A stretch of 12,505 bases of DNA. Source: an uncultured Flavobacteriales bacterium. GTDB lineage: Bacteria; Bacteroidota; Bacteroidia; Flavobacteriales_D; Crocinitomicaceae. The stretch's first letter is position 1, and each line of letters begins with the position of its first letter. The position numbers and the translations under genes are program-made. This document shows, piece by piece, positions 1-7,235 of the stretch. The notes beneath the pieces are model-generated. The model was not told where the DNA came from. It searched no databases and saw only the letters and a program-made list of their open reading frames with translations. The stretch covers positions 1-12,505 of the forward strand of contig CAJQOB010000292.1 of NCBI GenBank assembly GCA_905479845.1, given 5' to 3'.

Positions 1-740
1 ATTGGAGCGTAAAACTGCATTGGAGCAGGATCAGCAGCATTCGAGGCAACAACAACTGTATAAGCCATTGCACCAGCGTCAGTTAATTTCTTCACGATTC
101 CAGCCACTGTAGATCCTTTTTGACCAACTGCAACATAGATACAGAATACTGGTTCACCAGCATCGTAAAATTCTTTTTGGTTAATGATTGTATCAATACA
201 AACTGTTGTTTTACCAGTTTGACGGTCACCAATCACTAACTCACGTTGTCCACGTCCAATTGGAATCATGGCATCAACGGCCTTAACTCCAGTTTGCATT
301 GGCTCATCAACAGGCTGACGGTAGATAACACCTGGCGCTTTCCGCTCGATAGGCATTTCGTACAATTCACCTTCGATTGGACCTTTACCGTCGATTGGGT
401 TACCCAAAGTATCAACAACACGACCAACGATTCCTTCACCAACGTTTACTGAGGCAATACGACCAAGACGCTTAACAGTGTCTCCTTCTTTTACTTCAGT
501 TGAACGTCCTAAAAGAACGGCACCAACATTATCCTCCTCAAGGTTCAATGCAATTCCTTGCAATCCTCCATCAAATTCGATCAATTCACCGTATTGAACT
601 CCTTTTAGTCCATAGATACGTGCAATACCATCTCCAATTTGAAGTACAGTACCAACTTCCTGCAATTCTGCTTCCGAACGGAATCCAGATAATTGCTCTT
701 TTAATATTGCAGAAACTTCTGCCGGTTTTACATCTGCCAT
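1..740 (-). CDS. atpA: F1Fo ATP synthase subunit alpha (5' part, runs off the left edge)
   Basis: This is the N-terminal 246 codons of the alpha subunit of the F1 catalytic head, which pairs with beta to make and hydrolyse ATP and carries the non-catalytic nucleotide sites. My translation begins MADVKPAEVSAILKEQLSGF and stays open to base 1. The Walker A loop GDRQTGKTT lies at residues 171-179, the usual place for alpha. It is preceded by the beta-barrel and hinge segments typical of the family (GDGIARIYGL, GRVVDTLGNPIDGKG). The ATG at 738-740 is 10 bases after the atpH stop, so the two genes are surely cotranscribed. The C-terminal half, and probably atpG after it, lie outside the window. 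The beta and epsilon genes are not seen here; in Bacteroidota they commonly lie elsewhere. Identification is secure. Confidence 0.97.
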   Translation of the reverse strand, partial: MADVKPAEVSAILKEQLSGFRSEAELQEVGTVLQIGDGIARIYGLKGVQYGELIEFDGGLQGIALNLEEDNVGAVLLGRSTEVKEGDTVKRLGRIASVNVGEGIVGRVVDTLGNPIDGKGPIEGELYEMPIERKAPGVIYRQPVDEPMQTGVKAVDAMIPIGRGQRELVIGDRQTGKTTVCIDTIINQKEFYDAGEPVFCIYVAVGQKGSTVAGIVKKLTDAGAMAYTVVVASNAADPAPMQFYAP

Positions 741-750
741 CTTATAAAGA

Positions 751-1284
751 TTATCGTGTTAAACGTTGTTTTAAATTATTCAATTGACTCGCAACAGAAG
801 CATCGATTTGCTGATCTCCCATTCGAACCACGAAACCACCGATTAGTGATTCATCTACTTTTTCCTCTACCTCCAATTTTCCTTCAACAGAAGATTGAAC
901 TTTCGCAATGATTGCATCGCGCGTTGAAGCATCCAATTGTGTTGCTGACGTAATTGTCATTGGCACTATTCCTCTGTGCTCTTTCACTTGTGCTTCAAAT
1001 GCTTCAGCAATATCTCCGAGCATTGCTTCACGACCGTTGTTTGTGATCAAAGCAATAAAGTCTTGAGTACTTTTCTCGAAAGGCTCGAATGCCAATTTGA
1101 AAATCTCAATCTTTTTATCCGCTTTAACAACAGGACTTGATAACAACAACTCAAAATCGCTCGAATCTTTTACTGTAGCCGAAAATACTTGCATGTCTCC
1201 CAAAACGGAATCCACGTTTTTCTGTTCGATTGCTAAATCCAGTAAAGCTCTTGCGTATCGCGCTGCTACTTTTGTATTCCTCAT
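751..1284 (-). CDS. atpH: F1Fo ATP synthase subunit delta (OSCP)
   Basis: This 177-residue protein has the length and pattern of bacterial delta/OSCP, the cap that joins the top of the alpha3beta3 head to the b-subunit stalk. The N-terminal helical domain begins with the typical stretch containing KVAARYARALLDLA. The C-terminal region carries the family hallmark near residues 140-165, where DESLIGGFVVRMGDQQIDAS matches the usual pattern of a glycine pair followed by an exposed, DxS-ending strand. It lies 10 nt after atpF and 10 nt before atpA, within one operon. Nothing is missing or odd. The protein is soluble and would sit on the cytoplasmic face of the complex. Confidence 0.96.
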   Translation of the reverse strand: MRNTKVAARYARALLDLAIEQKNVDSVLGDMQVFSATVKDSSDFELLLSSPVVKADKKIEIFKLAFEPFEKSTQDFIALITNNGREAMLGDIAEAFEAQVKEHRGIVPMTITSATQLDASTRDAIIAKVQSSVEGKLEVEEKVDESLIGGFVVRMGDQQIDASVASQLNNLKQRLTR

Positions 1285-1294
1285 CGTTGGATGA

Positions 1295-1795
1295 TTAATT
1301 CATGTTAATATCTTCAGCCAACTTATCGGCCAATGCTTTTTGTTTGTCAGCTGCAGAAAGTTCTCCGCGTACTAACTTCTCCGCGATTTCAATAGAGAAT
1401 GCTGCAACTTGAGTTTTCAATTCAGTGATTGCTGCTGCTTTCTCTGCATTGATAGACTCACGAGCTGAAGTCATAACTTTCTCAGCTTCGTCTTTTGCTT
1501 TCCCTTTTGCCTCTTCAACCATTTTGTTGGCTGTTTCCTTCGCATCTTTGATCATTGAATCACGCTCAGCACGTGCTTCTTTCAACAAGTTCTCATTTTG
1601 CGCTTGAAGAGTTTCCATTTCTTTCTTTGTCTTCTCTGCAAGATCCAACGATTCAGAAATCTTTTCCTCACGCTCGTTTACAGCTCCTAAGATTGGCTTC
1701 CAAGCGAATTTTCTCAAAAGCAATAACAATCCGATAAACAATAATGCTTGCCAGAAAAATAATCCAAATGAAAATTGATCTAATAACTTATCCAT
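1295..1795 (-). CDS. atpF: F1Fo ATP synthase subunit b
   Basis: This 166-residue protein is the peripheral stalk subunit b, which holds the F1 head still against the rotating c-ring. One membrane helix lies at about residues 10-27 (FGLFFWQALLFIGLLLLLRK). It is followed by the common KP.L..V..R...I transition and a long charged, alanine- and lysine-rich helix up to the C terminus, which would form the right-handed coiled coil of the stalk. The sequence just before the ATG is A-rich with no clear Shine-Dalgarno, as is normal for Bacteroidota. It is separated from atpE by 82 nt containing a strong stem-loop, unlike the tight 10-nt spacing on its downstream side. Confidence 0.96.
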   Translation of the reverse strand: MDKLLDQFSFGLFFWQALLFIGLLLLLRKFAWKPILGAVNEREEKISESLDLAEKTKKEMETLQAQNENLLKEARAERDSMIKDAKETANKMVEEAKGKAKDEAEKVMTSARESINAEKAAAITELKTQVAAFSIEIAEKLVRGELSAADKQKALADKLAEDINMN

Positions 1796-1827
1796 GTTCT
1801 ATTCTTTTTGTCTTTTAACTCTAAAAA

Positions 1828-1862
1828 TCTTACTGTCGCAACCAACCGTTGCGACAGTAAGA
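1828..1862 (-). terminator. Perfect stem-loop between atpE and atpF, terminator-like or mRNA-stabilising
   Basis: The arms at 1829-1842 (CTTACTGTCGCAAC) and 1848-1861 are exact reverse complements around a 5-nt loop, and one more pair (1828:1862) extends the stem to 15 bp. In the direction of atp transcription it starts about 15 nt after the atpE stop codon and is followed by ATTTTTAG, a short U tract. This resembles an intrinsic terminator, but atpF, atpH and atpA continue beyond it. It is therefore more likely a partial terminator, or a 3' stabiliser of the atpBE part of the message. Either would raise subunit c, which is needed in many copies per complex, over b, delta and alpha. The structure is seen directly; the role is inferred. 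Confidence 0.75.
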
Positions 1863-1877
1863 AAAATTTGGTTTGTC

Positions 1878-2090
1878 TTATACTGCGAATAACGCGGCGA
1901 ATCCAATACCTTCAATAAGCGCTGCTGCGATCAACATTGCTGTTTGAATTTTGTTTGTAGCTTCTGGTTGACGAGCGATTGCATCCATTGCAGATCCACC
2001 GATACGTCCAATACCAACACCTACACCGATTACAACTAATCCAGCTCCAATCAACTTAACAGCTCCAGCCATTATTTCTACTGATTCCAT
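1878..2090 (-). CDS. atpE: F1Fo ATP synthase subunit c (rotor ring, proton type)
   Basis: This 70-residue hairpin protein forms the membrane rotor ring. Helix 1 has the glycine ladder GVGVGIGRIGG at residues 22-32, the polar loop RQP is at 40-42, and helix 2 carries the ion-binding carboxylate Glu60 in ALIEGIGFAALF. The residues that mark sodium-binding rings (a Gln in helix 1 and Glu-Ser in helix 2) are absent: the aligned positions are Ile27 and Gly61, so I infer proton coupling. An internal Met7 could be an alternative start, but the full-length form is a normal size. It lies 35 nt downstream of atpB, and the stem-loop at 1828-1862 follows it. Confidence 0.97.
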   Translation of the reverse strand: MESVEIMAGAVKLIGAGLVVIGVGVGIGRIGGSAMDAIARQPEATNKIQTAMLIAAALIEGIGFAALFAV

Positions 2091-2125
2091 CTTTATTTAT
2101 ATTTAGGGTTAAAAATATACATTAA

Positions 2126-3244
2126 TTAATGCGCTTCTTCGTGCGCGTGTTCTGCTGCTGCTGAACCGAAGTATAGAGCAGTCAACATAGTGAAGATATA
2201 AGCTTGCAATGCTGCAACCAACAACTCAATGATGTTCATAAAGAATGTCAATCCAACGAAAGCTCCTTTAGCGAGGTATGAATCGAAGTATACTACAACC
2301 GCGATCAAACTTCCCAATACAATGTGTCCTGCCAACATGTTCGCATACAAACGAATCATTAGGGCGAAAGGCTTAACAACCAATCCAACCAACTCGATTG
2401 GAATCAACATGATTTTCATCGGAATTGGAACTCCTGGCATCCAAAAGATGTGCATCCAGTAGTCTTTCTTTGCTGAAAGGTTTGTAATAAGGAATGTGAA
2501 AATTGCTAATCCAGCTGTTACGGCGATGTTTCCTGTTACGTTAATCCCTAGAGGAGTCATCCCTGCGAGGTTCAAGAACCAGATAAAGAAGAATACAGTC
2601 AACAAGTAGTTCATGTATTTCTTGTAATCGTTTCCAATGTTTGGAATTGCGATCTCATCACGTATAAACAGTACGATAGGCTCGAAGAACTTAGCAGCTC
2701 CTGTTGGTGCTAAGCCAGATGCATAAGATTTAGCAACGCTTCTAAACACGAAGAACAAAAGCAAACAAATCAAAATTGTACTGAATACATTCTTAGTAAT
2801 TGAGAAGTCTAATGGTTGAATTTCAGACACAACTTCGTTTCCTTCTGCATCTTCAGAAACATCTTCCAAGATATTTCCGTGCTCATCACATGAATACACT
2901 TGTCCGTCGTGATGACCGATCATGAAGTACTTTCCATTTGACTCCGCAACACCGTGCTCATTTCCTTCTTCTGGGTGAAATGATGAAGACATGAATACAT
3001 GTAAACCATCTTCCCAAAGGATTACCGGTAAAGGGAAACCAATGTGAGATCCAGTTTCTTCGTTTGTGAATAATCCGAAATCGTGCGAATCAAGCGTGTG
3101 ATGCTTTACGTATTCCGTATTTTTCGTTCGTGCCTCCTCTTTAGTCAACTCCTTTTTCGGAGCTTCTCCTTCGTGGTGACCTGCAAAAGTAACAGCTGGA
3201 ATCAACGCCACTGCCACTACTAAAACTTTCCAAAATTTGTTCAT
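2126..3244 (-). CDS. atpB: F1Fo ATP synthase subunit a, with long exported N-terminal extension
   Basis: This 372-residue protein is the stator subunit that forms the two proton half-channels against the c-ring. The C-terminal part carries the essential arginine as Arg298 in the motif RLYANMLAGH, and the later channel helix with Glu340 and Gln347 (ELLVAALQAYIF). Residues 1-21 look like a cleavable signal peptide ending TFA-G. About 125 hydrophilic residues rich in His, Glu and Gly then precede the first core membrane helix near 152-168. Such an extension is known in Bacteroidota subunits a but not in the E. coli protein. The C-terminal tail is also His/Glu-rich (AEHAHEEAH). It is the first gene of the core atp operon, and a promoter candidate lies just upstream. 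Confidence 0.97.
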   Translation of the reverse strand: MNKFWKVLVVAVALIPAVTFAGHHEGEAPKKELTKEEARTKNTEYVKHHTLDSHDFGLFTNEETGSHIGFPLPVILWEDGLHVFMSSSFHPEEGNEHGVAESNGKYFMIGHHDGQVYSCDEHGNILEDVSEDAEGNEVVSEIQPLDFSITKNVFSTILICLLLFFVFRSVAKSYASGLAPTGAAKFFEPIVLFIRDEIAIPNIGNDYKKYMNYLLTVFFFIWFLNLAGMTPLGINVTGNIAVTAGLAIFTFLITNLSAKKDYWMHIFWMPGVPIPMKIMLIPIELVGLVVKPFALMIRLYANMLAGHIVLGSLIAVVVYFDSYLAKGAFVGLTFFMNIIELLVAALQAYIFTMLTALYFGSAAAEHAHEEAH

Positions 3245-3454
3245 ATCTACGAACCTTCTAGTTGATTAAAATCGGTGCAAAAGTAAGGATAAAACTGTGA
3301 ATGGTAAAAGGATTCGAAATTAATTTTGAATTTATTTCATCTGAGGTCGAATTTCTGTCGTCAACGAGATGGAAACTGAGAGTTTTCGGGTGCTTGAACA
3401 GGCGGATTTAGATATGTACTTCGACCCAGCCTAGCACTCGGTTGCTTGCTTACT
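3245..3454. other. Intergenic region upstream of atpB
   Basis: This is the largest gene-free stretch in the window. Apart from the promoter candidate at 3278-3308 I see no convincing gene, RNA or terminator. There is no strong hairpin with a T tract after the upstream membrane-protein gene, so read-through from the porW-atpZ block into atpB cannot be excluded. Confidence 0.5.
3278..3308 (-). promoter_or_regulatory. Candidate Bacteroidota promoter for atpB
   Basis: On the minus strand TACTTTTG (3285 to 3278) matches the Bacteroidota -7 consensus TAnnTTTG exactly. TTTA at 3308-3305 matches three of four bases of the -33 element TTTG, with a 19-nt spacer. Transcription would start near 3271-3274, giving a leader of about 30 nt before the atpB ATG. 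This would let the core ATP synthase genes be expressed apart from the porW-bactofilin-atpZ genes upstream. The match is seen in the sequence; promoter activity is inferred. Confidence 0.55.
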
Positions 3455-3850
3455 CTAATCGGACTGCTTCAAAATGTGAATCAAAAATGCAGTTCCAGCG
3501 ACAAGACAAATGGCATAGGGAACAAAAAAGCCGAAATACTCAAATCGATCTTGAACGCCATCAAGCTTGAAAAGAGGAAGAAACACGGCAAAAAACACTA
3601 AGAATTTCAGCATGCTCATGCTGAGATAGACATTTCCCAGGTTGGCACCCTCTTTCATTCTTCGTAAGTTAAGTAAGCGAACCTCTAAAAGGACGAAGCC
3701 AAAATTAAAGAGATAGGATGCAATAATGAAGTTTCCGAAAAGGTCATAATTATACGCGGAATGCAAGTAAACATGAATCGAAAAGGCAATTACAAGTGCT
3801 ATGGGCAAGCCAACAAAGAACAACTTATTTCTTTTTGAGCTCATCTTCAT
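3455..3850 (-). CDS. Four-helix membrane protein in the AtpI position
   Basis: This 131-residue protein has four predicted membrane helices at about residues 10-30, 38-58, 75-94 and 103-126, with a basic loop between helices 2 and 3 (RLLNLRRMK). Topology, size and location between atpZ and atpB match AtpI-like proteins, which help c-ring assembly or ion supply for ATP synthase. The sequence itself does not show a motif that I can assign to AtpI with certainty. From memory, flavobacterial genomes often carry a small uncharacterised membrane family (annotated as DUF6168) at this place. Its start overlaps the atpZ 3' end by 26 nt, or 20 nt if Met3 is used, suggesting translational coupling. Function is inferred from position and topology only. 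Confidence 0.7.
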   Translation of the reverse strand: MKMSSKRNKLFFVGLPIALVIAFSIHVYLHSAYNYDLFGNFIIASYLFNFGFVLLEVRLLNLRRMKEGANLGNVYLSMSMLKFLVFFAVFLPLFKLDGVQDRFEYFGFFVPYAICLVAGTAFLIHILKQSD

Positions 3851-4076
3851 CTTGATTCATCTTATTTACTTGACGAAGGATGTTGTACATGGACATAACA
3901 GTCGCGAAAAGAACGAGTCCAACTGTCCACCACTTCTTATCACTTGGATACTTCTCATCCAACCACCTTCCAAGCATAGCAAAGATAAAAATCGTACCTG
4001 CCATTTGCATCCCCATTCCGGAGAGGCGCGCAAGTCGGGAACGTGAAGAGGGCTGTTTCTTCTGTTCGTTACTCAT
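3825..4076 (-). CDS. atpZ: AtpZ/AtpI-family ATP synthase accessory protein
   Basis: This 83-residue protein has two membrane helices (about 18-36 and 49-67) flanked by a basic N terminus and a strongly charged C terminus. The first helix carries the AtpZ family pattern of spaced Gly and Gln ending in Gly-x-x-Leu-Asp (Gly20, Gln24, Gly36, Leu39, Asp40). Members are encoded beside F-type ATPase genes; in alkaliphilic Bacillus, AtpZ and AtpI have been linked to divalent cation transport and to assembly and stability of the synthase. Here it follows the bactofilin gene by 13 nt and overlaps the next gene. Family assignment is good; the exact role in this organism is not known. Confidence 0.88.
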   Translation of the reverse strand: MSNEQKKQPSSRSRLARLSGMGMQMAGTIFIFAMLGRWLDEKYPSDKKWWTVGLVLFATVMSMYNILRQVNKMNQDEDELKKK

Positions 4077-4089
4077 GAAATTAGTCGAA

Positions 4090-4503
4090 TTAGTATACTA
4101 CGTCTTCTTGAAGCGTATTCTCTTTTGCTGCACTAGTTGTTGTACTCGGGCTGAAGTTGCTCATTTTACAATTACCAGAGAATTCAGCACCTTCCTCGAT
4201 TTGGATTTTTGCCGTTGTTATCTCTCCCGTCACTTTAGCCGTTGAACGAAGGGTAAGCAAGTTTTCAACCTTTAGTATCCCCTCAATTCTCCCTTCAACA
4301 TCTGAATCTGAGCAAATAAGGTTTCCGTTAATGATTCCTGTTCTTCCTATTACAATTTTTGCTGACGAAGAGACATTTCCTTGAATTTCCCCATCAATAC
4401 GCACGTTCGATTCTGCGATGAAATCACCTACAATTTTCGAACCCTCCACGATAACGTTTAAACGATCGGGACTATCTCCCATCACTCCAACTTTCTTCTT
4501 CAT
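4090..4503 (-). CDS. Bactofilin (polymer-forming cytoskeletal protein)
   Basis: This 137-residue protein is built around the bactofilin beta-helix core at about residues 14-112. It has repeated short strands with the regular spacing of I/V-G-x-I-x-G (IVGDFIAESNVRIDGEIQGN, then similar turns including GRTGIINGN and VTGEITTAKI). The N- and C-terminal tails are short and disordered, the latter Ser/Thr-rich. Bactofilins polymerise without nucleotide into filaments that position envelope enzymes, chromosome-segregation or motility machinery. The gene starts 3 nt after the porW/sprE stop codon, the tightest junction in the cluster, so it is almost surely cotranscribed with that gene. A role in placing or scaffolding envelope machinery is inference from this context. 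Confidence 0.93.
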   Translation of the reverse strand: MKKKVGVMGDSPDRLNVIVEGSKIVGDFIAESNVRIDGEIQGNVSSSAKIVIGRTGIINGNLICSDSDVEGRIEGILKVENLLTLRSTAKVTGEITTAKIQIEEGAEFSGNCKMSNFSPSTTTSAAKENTLQEDVVY

Positions 4504-4506
4504 AGC

Positions 4507-7146
4507 TTAGTAATATTCTTCATAAAATAAATCGAACTCTTTCGAGTCTTGTTTCTGCAATAAGATAATGAGATTTTCTTGAGAGATCATCATAATCTTC
4601 GCATTTTGCAGGTCAAGAAGGTATTTACGCGTGTTTTTGTACGCTGTAATGTACTTACCGGCAGCTGATTCGTTCTCGAATTCATCAACAATGATCACAC
4701 TTCCTTCCTTGAACACTTTCGATTTAATTTTCAGTCGATCGCGACTAAAAAACTCTCTATGGAAATCTGAAATTCTAGATTTCACGTCGGAGGAACTTCG
4801 TTTTTCATCTGGAAAGACAACGACCATCATCTTCACACGGTCATTGTACTTATACGGTGATTTGCTCGAGAAATCAGCTATAATATTCTCCGAATAACCG
4901 TTCTTAATTATATTAATCATTTCCTTGGCTCTTGCAGCCTCAGGAGTTTTCGGATATTCATCCAACACTCGATTTAAGGTTGGTAATAGGGTATCTTTAT
5001 CATCGAAACGCTGACCTAAACACATTGCTTTCAATAACATGTACTTAGCACGAAAAATGTTCTCAGGTTCATCATTGATTACCTTCTCAGCCTGCGCAAG
5101 GACAGGACCGTACAGCTTTTTGTTGTAACGCTCAAGTACGCGAGTATACGATTCCTCAGCTAACGCGTCTCTTTCTTTTTTCTTAATGAAGAAGTCCGGA
5201 TCGCGCAGGTAATTAGCATAATCGCTATTCGTGTAATTATTGAAGATGTACGTTTTCATCTCCTCCGCTTTCGTTGGATTCGTGTTTCGATACATCGTGT
5301 ACAATTCGTACGCCGACAAAAGGTTATGCTTGTTCTCAATATTCTTTTCAAGCACCTTACTGAAGTTTACTTCCGCCAACTTCGCCTCGTTTAATTGATC
5401 TTTGTACAGGTACCCGGCATTATAATACGCCTCAAGCAAACGCTCATTCGACAAAGCCATTAGGGAATCATTCAGAGGTAAACCTCTCATTAATGATTCT
5501 ACAGATAAAGTGTCATCTTGAATCACATCTGCAACGTTAGATGAATCACCATCGCCAAGTTCGGGATCGCCATCAGTAACGAAACTTGGAACTTTATCTG
5601 ATCGTCTCCAATCATCCTCATTTTCTCGCTCTCCCCAAAGACGTCTAAACTCCTCGTAACCCTCAGCTCGCGCCTTTTGATTGTTCCAGTACCATTTCGA
5701 ACCCGTTCCAGTTTGCGCAAAAAGATTCTCATTCTGTTGAAGTTCTAACAAGCGCTCCGCTTCACGTTCCTTACGTGCCTTTTCCTCCTTCTCAATCTTT
5801 TTGATCAGATCTTTCAGGAAAGACTTTCTATCACTTTCCGACATCGCTGCAATTCGCTGAACGCTGTCTTCGTACTGCGCTGTTTCGACTGCCACTACTA
5901 AATCAGAAAGTTTGATTGCTTTGTTTCTAATCGCTTCTGCATTTGGATACGTATCAGCGATCACTCGACCACAAGAGTCGTAGTATTTCTGAGCATGCAC
6001 GTAATTCTTTTCAGAAAAACTCATGTTCCCTAAACGCTCATATGCCATTCCCTTCTGGCGCGTATTATTCACAGAATAAAATGCCGATTGATGTAAGTAT
6101 GATTTCCCTTGGGCAACATCACCCTCACGGATTTCCATGTCGGCCAGGGCGTAATAAATCTGATCTTTGAACTCTGCGTTCTTTTGATCACGAAGCATTT
6201 TAAGCAAATCCTTTTTCACCTTGTCTCCTTCTCCAAGAAAGGTTCTCTTCAGGCGAGCATTAAACGCCATCTCATACGATGATGTTCCACGAATTACTTT
6301 ACTAAAATGAGCTGCTGCACCCGCTTTGTTCCCCTGCTCTTCATGCAGTTGACCTAAAATAAAATGAACTCGAGCTCTCCCCGCTTTGTCACCAAGTCGT
6401 GTATGCTTTAACGACTCTTCAAGGTACTGAATCGCTTGAACTTTCTCACCTCTTAGTAATGCGAGTTCCGCTTTCGTTTTTTCAAAATCAAAACGAATTT
6501 TCTTAGGGAACTGAGCTGGTTTCACCTCTTTTTTACTCCCCTTTTTTACAACCTTTTCTTGATCTCCGCTTTCTTGCTCAGCAATCGCAGCGTCTAAATT
6601 GTCAAGGTTAAACTTAGCACCAGTCAAATCGCCTTTTGCCATGTTCGTTTTTGCCATCCACAATTCTCCGATGAACAAAGAAGGATCATCGCTGTAGAAT
6701 TTTCGGATAAACTTGAAATTCTTCATTGCACCTTCGTAATCTCTTCGATAGTAAAGTGCTTCTCCAATTAGTGTCCAGTTTTCATCAATCCAACGATTGT
6801 GTTCTTCTTTCTTCTTTGAGGGACGATCATTACTTGGCATCGAATGATCTCGAATTACTTTCGTACACTTCACAATTGCCGTATCGATAGCCGGATACAT
6901 TCCTGCAACTTCTTTCTCGTCTGGAACAGGATTGATTGGTAGCAAAGAGTAGTAATCTTCCTCTCGTGAGGATTGGTACGTATGAATCGATTGCTTGATT
7001 AGTTCGTTGGCATTAAAATACCCGTTGTAATGAGCATTCAAGCTATGGTAATTCCGCGAAATAGCAGTATTCTTTTCAGTTGAACAGGCTACCATAGCGA
7101 ATATGATCACCAATGACGCACCTCCTATTTTGAGTATATTTCTCAT
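4507..7146 (-). CDS. porW/sprE: PorW/SprE-type lipoprotein of type IX secretion and gliding
   Basis: This large TPR-rich lipoprotein is about 879 residues from the chosen start. PorW (Porphyromonas) and SprE (Flavobacterium) are outer-membrane-associated proteins needed for type IX secretion, and SprE also for gliding. The N terminus is a lipoprotein signal with lipobox MVAC (Cys21), followed by the family-like segment YHSLNAHYNGYFNANE. Several TPR-like helix pairs follow, then a charged coiled stretch rich in Glu, Lys and Arg. Next comes the family-like W/G-rich block with WYWNNQ and RRLWGERENEDDWRRSD, more TPR-like helices and a C-terminal alpha/beta domain ending FDLFYEEYY. I chose the ATG at 7144-7146 over the in-frame ATGs at 7176 and 7191 because it gives a normal signal peptide and is preceded by GAGGA seven bases upstream. 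Residue-level family features are recalled, not searched. Confidence 0.88.
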   Translation of the reverse strand: MRNILKIGGASLVIIFAMVACSTEKNTAISRNYHSLNAHYNGYFNANELIKQSIHTYQSSREEDYYSLLPINPVPDEKEVAGMYPAIDTAIVKCTKVIRDHSMPSNDRPSKKKEEHNRWIDENWTLIGEALYYRRDYEGAMKNFKFIRKFYSDDPSLFIGELWMAKTNMAKGDLTGAKFNLDNLDAAIAEQESGDQEKVVKKGSKKEVKPAQFPKKIRFDFEKTKAELALLRGEKVQAIQYLEESLKHTRLGDKAGRARVHFILGQLHEEQGNKAGAAAHFSKVIRGTSSYEMAFNARLKRTFLGEGDKVKKDLLKMLRDQKNAEFKDQIYYALADMEIREGDVAQGKSYLHQSAFYSVNNTRQKGMAYERLGNMSFSEKNYVHAQKYYDSCGRVIADTYPNAEAIRNKAIKLSDLVVAVETAQYEDSVQRIAAMSESDRKSFLKDLIKKIEKEEKARKEREAERLLELQQNENLFAQTGTGSKWYWNNQKARAEGYEEFRRLWGERENEDDWRRSDKVPSFVTDGDPELGDGDSSNVADVIQDDTLSVESLMRGLPLNDSLMALSNERLLEAYYNAGYLYKDQLNEAKLAEVNFSKVLEKNIENKHNLLSAYELYTMYRNTNPTKAEEMKTYIFNNYTNSDYANYLRDPDFFIKKKERDALAEESYTRVLERYNKKLYGPVLAQAEKVINDEPENIFRAKYMLLKAMCLGQRFDDKDTLLPTLNRVLDEYPKTPEAARAKEMINIIKNGYSENIIADFSSKSPYKYNDRVKMMVVVFPDEKRSSSDVKSRISDFHREFFSRDRLKIKSKVFKEGSVIIVDEFENESAAGKYITAYKNTRKYLLDLQNAKIMMISQENLIILLQKQDSKEFDLFYEEYY

Positions 7147-7168
7147 GTAATTTTCCTCGCAGTTTGTA

Positions 7169-7185
7169 TTCTTCATGCTGAAGAA
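7169..7185 (-). repeat. Short inverted repeat upstream of porW/sprE
   Basis: TTCTTCA at 7169-7175 and TGAAGAA at 7179-7185 are exact reverse complements around a 3-nt loop. If translation starts at 7146, this lies in the leader about 20 nt before the ATG and overlaps the rejected upstream ATG at 7176. It could be a small mRNA hairpin or an operator-like site. The stem is only 7 bp, so chance is possible. Confidence 0.4.
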
Positions 7186-7235
7186 CTCCAAAAAAGCGAT
7201 TTTATTATGTTTATTTCCAAATAAATACGGGCTCT

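Noticed and set aside
246..787. Plus-strand reading frames of 68 and 95 codons opposite atpA
   Set aside because: They lie antisense to clearly coding atpA sequence, show no family likeness, and have no start signals.
1878..2090. Sodium-coupled c-ring
   Set aside because: The Gln and Glu-Ser sodium ligands are replaced by Ile27 and Gly61, so a proton ring is the better reading.
3345..3426. Inverted repeat GGTCGAA (3345-3351) and TTCGACC (3420-3426) in the gap upstream of atpB
   Set aside because: The arms are only 7 bp and 68 nt apart; about one such pair is expected by chance in a region of this size, and no regulator is suggested.
7209..7226. A/T-only hairpin TTTATTT-CC-AAATAAA after yebC as a terminator
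   Set aside because: The stem has no G-C pairs, the loop is too small without opening a pair, and there is no proper T tract on the transcribed side.
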